Source: Mytilus edulis (taxonomy: Eukaryota; Mollusca; Bivalvia; Mytilida; Mytilidae). From it: a DNA stretch of 64,000 nt. The DNA is taken from positions 64,590,958 to 64,654,957 of the forward strand of contig NC_092357.1 of the NCBI RefSeq assembly GCF_963676685.1. Direction: 5' to 3'. Positions 61,012-64,000 of the stretch are shown here, piece after piece. Position numbers and translations under genes: made by a program. The notes beneath the pieces are model-generated. The model did not search any database. It was not told the origin of the DNA and saw nothing but the letters and a program-made list of their open reading frames with translations. Each line of letters starts with the position of its first letter. Position 1 is the stretch's first letter.

Positions 61012-61158
61012 AATATGACTTAAGATGTCCAGTTGCTGGGGAATGGCGTCAGAGACCAAGAAAGTATAAATGCGGTGCTACACAATACGTGTGTTTGTTA
61101 TCTCTACCTAGCAATATATATCGTGAGACATGTGATGGCCTGGATTATAGTAGCAGAG
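61012..61158 (+). CDS. Exon encoding a Cys-rich extracellular-type module
   Basis: The segment lies between ACGTTAG and GTAAAA and is 147 bp long, starting and ending in phase 1. It reads YDLRCPVAGEWRQRPRKYKC, then GATQYVCLLSLPSNIYRETC and DGLDYSSR. Four Cys and the GEWRxR motif resemble a small module I have seen repeated in predicted secreted proteins of bivalves; I cannot name the family. Symmetric 1-1 phase is typical of shuffled extracellular domains. No partner exon was found nearby, so the gene may extend beyond the window, or this may be a stray copy. It is the least repeat-like coding signal in the right half. Confidence 0.5.
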
Positions 61159-61349
61159 GTAAAATTAGTTGTAATTACTTAATAATTTATAAAAGAGAAA
61201 TTCATCAAATATAAAACGTTTTTTACCATAATTTAATTTTCGAATTTCATACATTCAGTAGGCTTTTTTAATTCATATTTTAAAGCGAGCATTGCTATGT
61301 TGTGATGTTACACTGTTGTTTTAGATAACAGCCGGTGTTTGTTTGCACC
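61159..61349. other. Possible intron start, nothing recognised
   Basis: AT-rich sequence follows the donor of the Cys-rich exon. Confidence 0.3.
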
Positions 61350-61520
61350 TATCGTAAGTCAAGACCTGATGTTCAGTAGTTGTAGTTTGTTTATAGTTTT
61401 CTGTTCGGTGTGAGCTAATGCTCAGTGTTGAAGACCGTACTTTGACCTTTAATGGTTTTCTTTTACAAATTGTGTCTTTGATGTAGTGTTGTCTCATTAG
61501 CAATCTTCCTACTTCTTATT
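61350..61520 (+). repeat. Mussel interspersed repeat (TGTTGAAGACCGTAC type)
   Basis: TCGGTGTGAGCTAATGCTCA, GTGTTGAAGACCGTACTTTG, CTTTTACAAATTGTGTCTTT and GTTGTCTCATTAGCAATCTT occur in the order of a repeat frequent in Mytilus 3' UTRs. Confidence is from memory of that sequence. Confidence 0.75.
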
Positions 61521-62580
61521 ATATCTGTTTAAATGTGATTTTTTTTTAACTATATGTTTACATTTTACCTTAATCCTATCGATGAATAAGAGAAGACTGT
61601 CAACCAAAATCCCTTTTTGACTCAATATACATGGTTAAGAAGTTTGATCAATGCAAATAGTTGGTTAATGAAATACTTGCTATATGTTATATGTTGAATA
61701 GTTATCCCCTTCAGTGGCGTAAATTATTAATTTTTATTTATAGACCTAAACCTCGGCGATGAAGTGATAGTCCCACTACATATGTAACAGGTGCATAGTA
61801 GAAGGGTTACGAATATGCGAAGTCTCTGTAAGCTTGGGCGATATCAAGCAAAACTTATGAATAATAATGCAGGGTCACCGCATCAAAAATAAGTTGTCTA
61901 GTTAAATTGATTTCTAAACCTCATCAATTACATCTTCGCCATTTAAGTGGAAATGGATGGTTACAACGTAGATAACAAAAGATGAGGTATGAATGCCCAT
62001 GAGAGAACTCTCTATCCAGGTTTCCATTTGTAAAATTAGATTGTTGAAGATCAAAATATGGTCTTGACTCACACTGAACAAGAAGTTATAATTGGCCCAA
62101 AATTAGTGAGAAACCATTCAAACTGCAAAACCATGTCTAATCTATAATAAAATGAGAAACGAGAAACATTGATGAACCTTACCAACAAACAACAAACACA
62201 GGTTGTTATTGAATGACTGATGACACACATACGAGTCCTTTTATTTTGCTCCTTGTGATATTCCATATCTTCTGTTTTCTGCATGAGATGTTGTTTGATT
62301 AGTCACGGGATTATAATATGACTCTATGTGATTCTATGTTCTTACACCCACCACTTTAAGACATATTTTGTGTTCATACCATAAAAACTTCTAAAAAAAT
62401 GCAAATCATGTTTAATGTCATGACACATTAAAAGAGTGCTATTCATTAAAAATGTGCAAATTATATACGTTAATGTTCTATAGTTACTTATAACAGAAGG
62501 AAGTCCATATGAAGATGCTAAACATGGAATACAGAAAATATTCATTGAGTTCTGTAAGGACAAATGAAGGAATGACTAAT
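61521..62580. other. Intergenic, nothing recognised
   Basis: No gene or named repeat is supported here. Confidence 0.4.
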
Positions 62581-62840
62581 TTTGTTTCTGTCTATAAAGA
62601 AACGTAGAAGCGGGTCATTTTGATGTATGCACTACATTTTTTTCGAGTTATTTCGAAAAGGTAGAAAATTTATTGCAGTAGTTTCTTGTAATTTAATTCT
62701 TAATTCCATTTTAAACCAGGGTAAATAATGAAAAAGCGTAGATGACGTCACGTCACGTTCACATAACAAAACTATGTCTATGAGGTGATAAACAAAACTG
62801 CGTCAGCCAATCAGAAGACTCGTTTCATCTAAAATTAAGC
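62581..62840 (-). repeat. Dispersed palindromic repeat, copy B
   Basis: Reverse-orientation relative of 30881-31190. GTCAGCCAATCAGAAGAC, ATGTCTATG, TGACGTCA (62743-62750) and TTAATTCCATTTTAAACCA match in order. The foldback half is eroded, retaining TTTCTGTCTAT and GCAGTAGTTTCTT. Confidence 0.7.
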
Positions 62841-64000
62841 TTTTTAACAATAAATCTAAATACATTTAGCATGTATCAACGCCGAAAAGAGTACATACCT
62901 TTCATTTAAACAATATTTTTCAATTATGCATACAGTTTAGCAAGGCCTCCAGATTTATATTGTGATTGTGCTATTTCAATTTTAAGTACACGTTTTGTCC
63001 CTGTTCATGTATCTGTCAGTATTTCGTCGTCTTCTGCATCTGATAAAAAAGTTAATGTATGTAAATAAAGCTTATTCGCAGTTTGAAATTGAAACAAAAA
63101 CAATCAAATTGATTAAAAGAAAGTTTGTTATAAGTACTCATGATCAGTCAGCTGTTTTCATCGATTTTCATTTTTTTTTATCAAAATTGTGGTTGTTACT
63201 TACTTTTCTTTAATTGCTATTTAGTTCTTCTTGTCAATCACCACATGTGATGGTCTGTTAAAAATAATTTATAATTTGTAGAACCATGCGCATTTTTTTC
63301 TCACAAAAAGAGTATTGCTACTAACATTTTTTTTAAGAGGAGTAAAATGTACCTCTGACGAGTTTTTTCATGTAATTACACATGTTGTAATATTGAACTA
63401 GTTAAACTTGATCAGCATACCTCAACAAAACTAAATCTACTGAGTTAATGTACAGGTCAATCTGAAGTTATATATTTTCTATATTGATTATACTGTGTTG
63501 TTTATTTGCTGTCTCACCAAGGCAACACATACCAATATTCAATGTATTTGCTTTATGAGTTGTATAAAATACGACTTACCTGATACATTATCCAATCTTA
63601 TGTAGATCTCTAAGTTCGATATCAGCATATCAATAGAAACTGGCTTGCCTTCAAATCTGCTTATTCGGAAAAAATTTTTGTTTGCTGATTGTTCTAGGAC
63701 GAACTGTCTATCTTTTATTGATTAATCAACATATTTCTTTTTTTATCTTTTTGACTTCTTTTGTAGTTTCATTTCTATGTTGTCTTGACTTGACTTCCAA
63801 AGCCCTTATACAAAGATGGCATTTAATAATTCTCCTTTTCTCTTCCGGTTGTGAACACAGATAATACAATTTTTAAATTTAATTTGTTTAAAATATATAG
63901 CAAAATTTCTGAACAGAAAATAATAGTGGTGTTTATCTCGCGAAAAAACAAAATGATCGTCAAAAAGATTGCAACCAAAAAAATAAATAGACTTGTGACA
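62841..64000. other. Intergenic, nothing recognised
   Basis: The sequence is AT-rich; frames near 62995 and 63682 have no recognisable motifs. Confidence 0.4.

Overview
The window looks like nuclear DNA of a marine mussel (Mytilus or a close relative). The evidence is an AT-rich eukaryotic background, GT-AG split exons, decayed non-LTR retrotransposons, a tRNA-like SINE, and several interspersed repeats that I recognise from memory as abundant in Mytilus genomes and transcript UTRs. The species call is inference; no search was run.

1-29439 is one tandem satellite array with a unit of about 1423 bp. The unit is composite: a core of about 766 bp carrying a non-autonomous element of about 656 bp. 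That element has TTAA at both ends and inverted termini starting GGGTGC, so it resembles a piggyBac-type MITE. Eighteen complete inserted copies and several partial ones are present. Two units have a clean single TTAA instead of the insert, either ancestral empty sites or precise excisions. Units left of about 1629 run in the opposite orientation. Shared variants, including a 34-bp duplication found twice 12,844 bp apart, show segmental exchange within the array. ORFs in the units are conserved through homogenisation; their differences are nearly all amino-acid-changing and the longest lacks an ATG start, so I do not call genes there.

29440-41990 is intergenic DNA built of small elements: a palindromic dispersed repeat, a reverse transcriptase remnant with a LINE inserted in its tail, a SINE split by a MITE, a second TTAA-flanked MITE and two foldbacks.

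41996-49909 (+) holds a multi-exon gene of transposase-like appearance: an N-terminal region, a conserved helical domain, a Cys/His cluster, an RNase-H-like segment with two aspartates in transposase-like contexts, and a C2HC zinc finger. In-frame stops and a frameshift make it a pseudogene as sequenced. A diverged array of about 183-bp repeats (about 49910-51480) follows its stop codon.

51481-64000 contains two decayed minus-strand LINEs, further mussel interspersed repeats, a 1.27-kb element with TACGACC ends, and one plausible real exon (61012-61158) encoding a Cys-rich extracellular-type module. No rRNA, tRNA gene, CRISPR or bacterial-type operon was seen.
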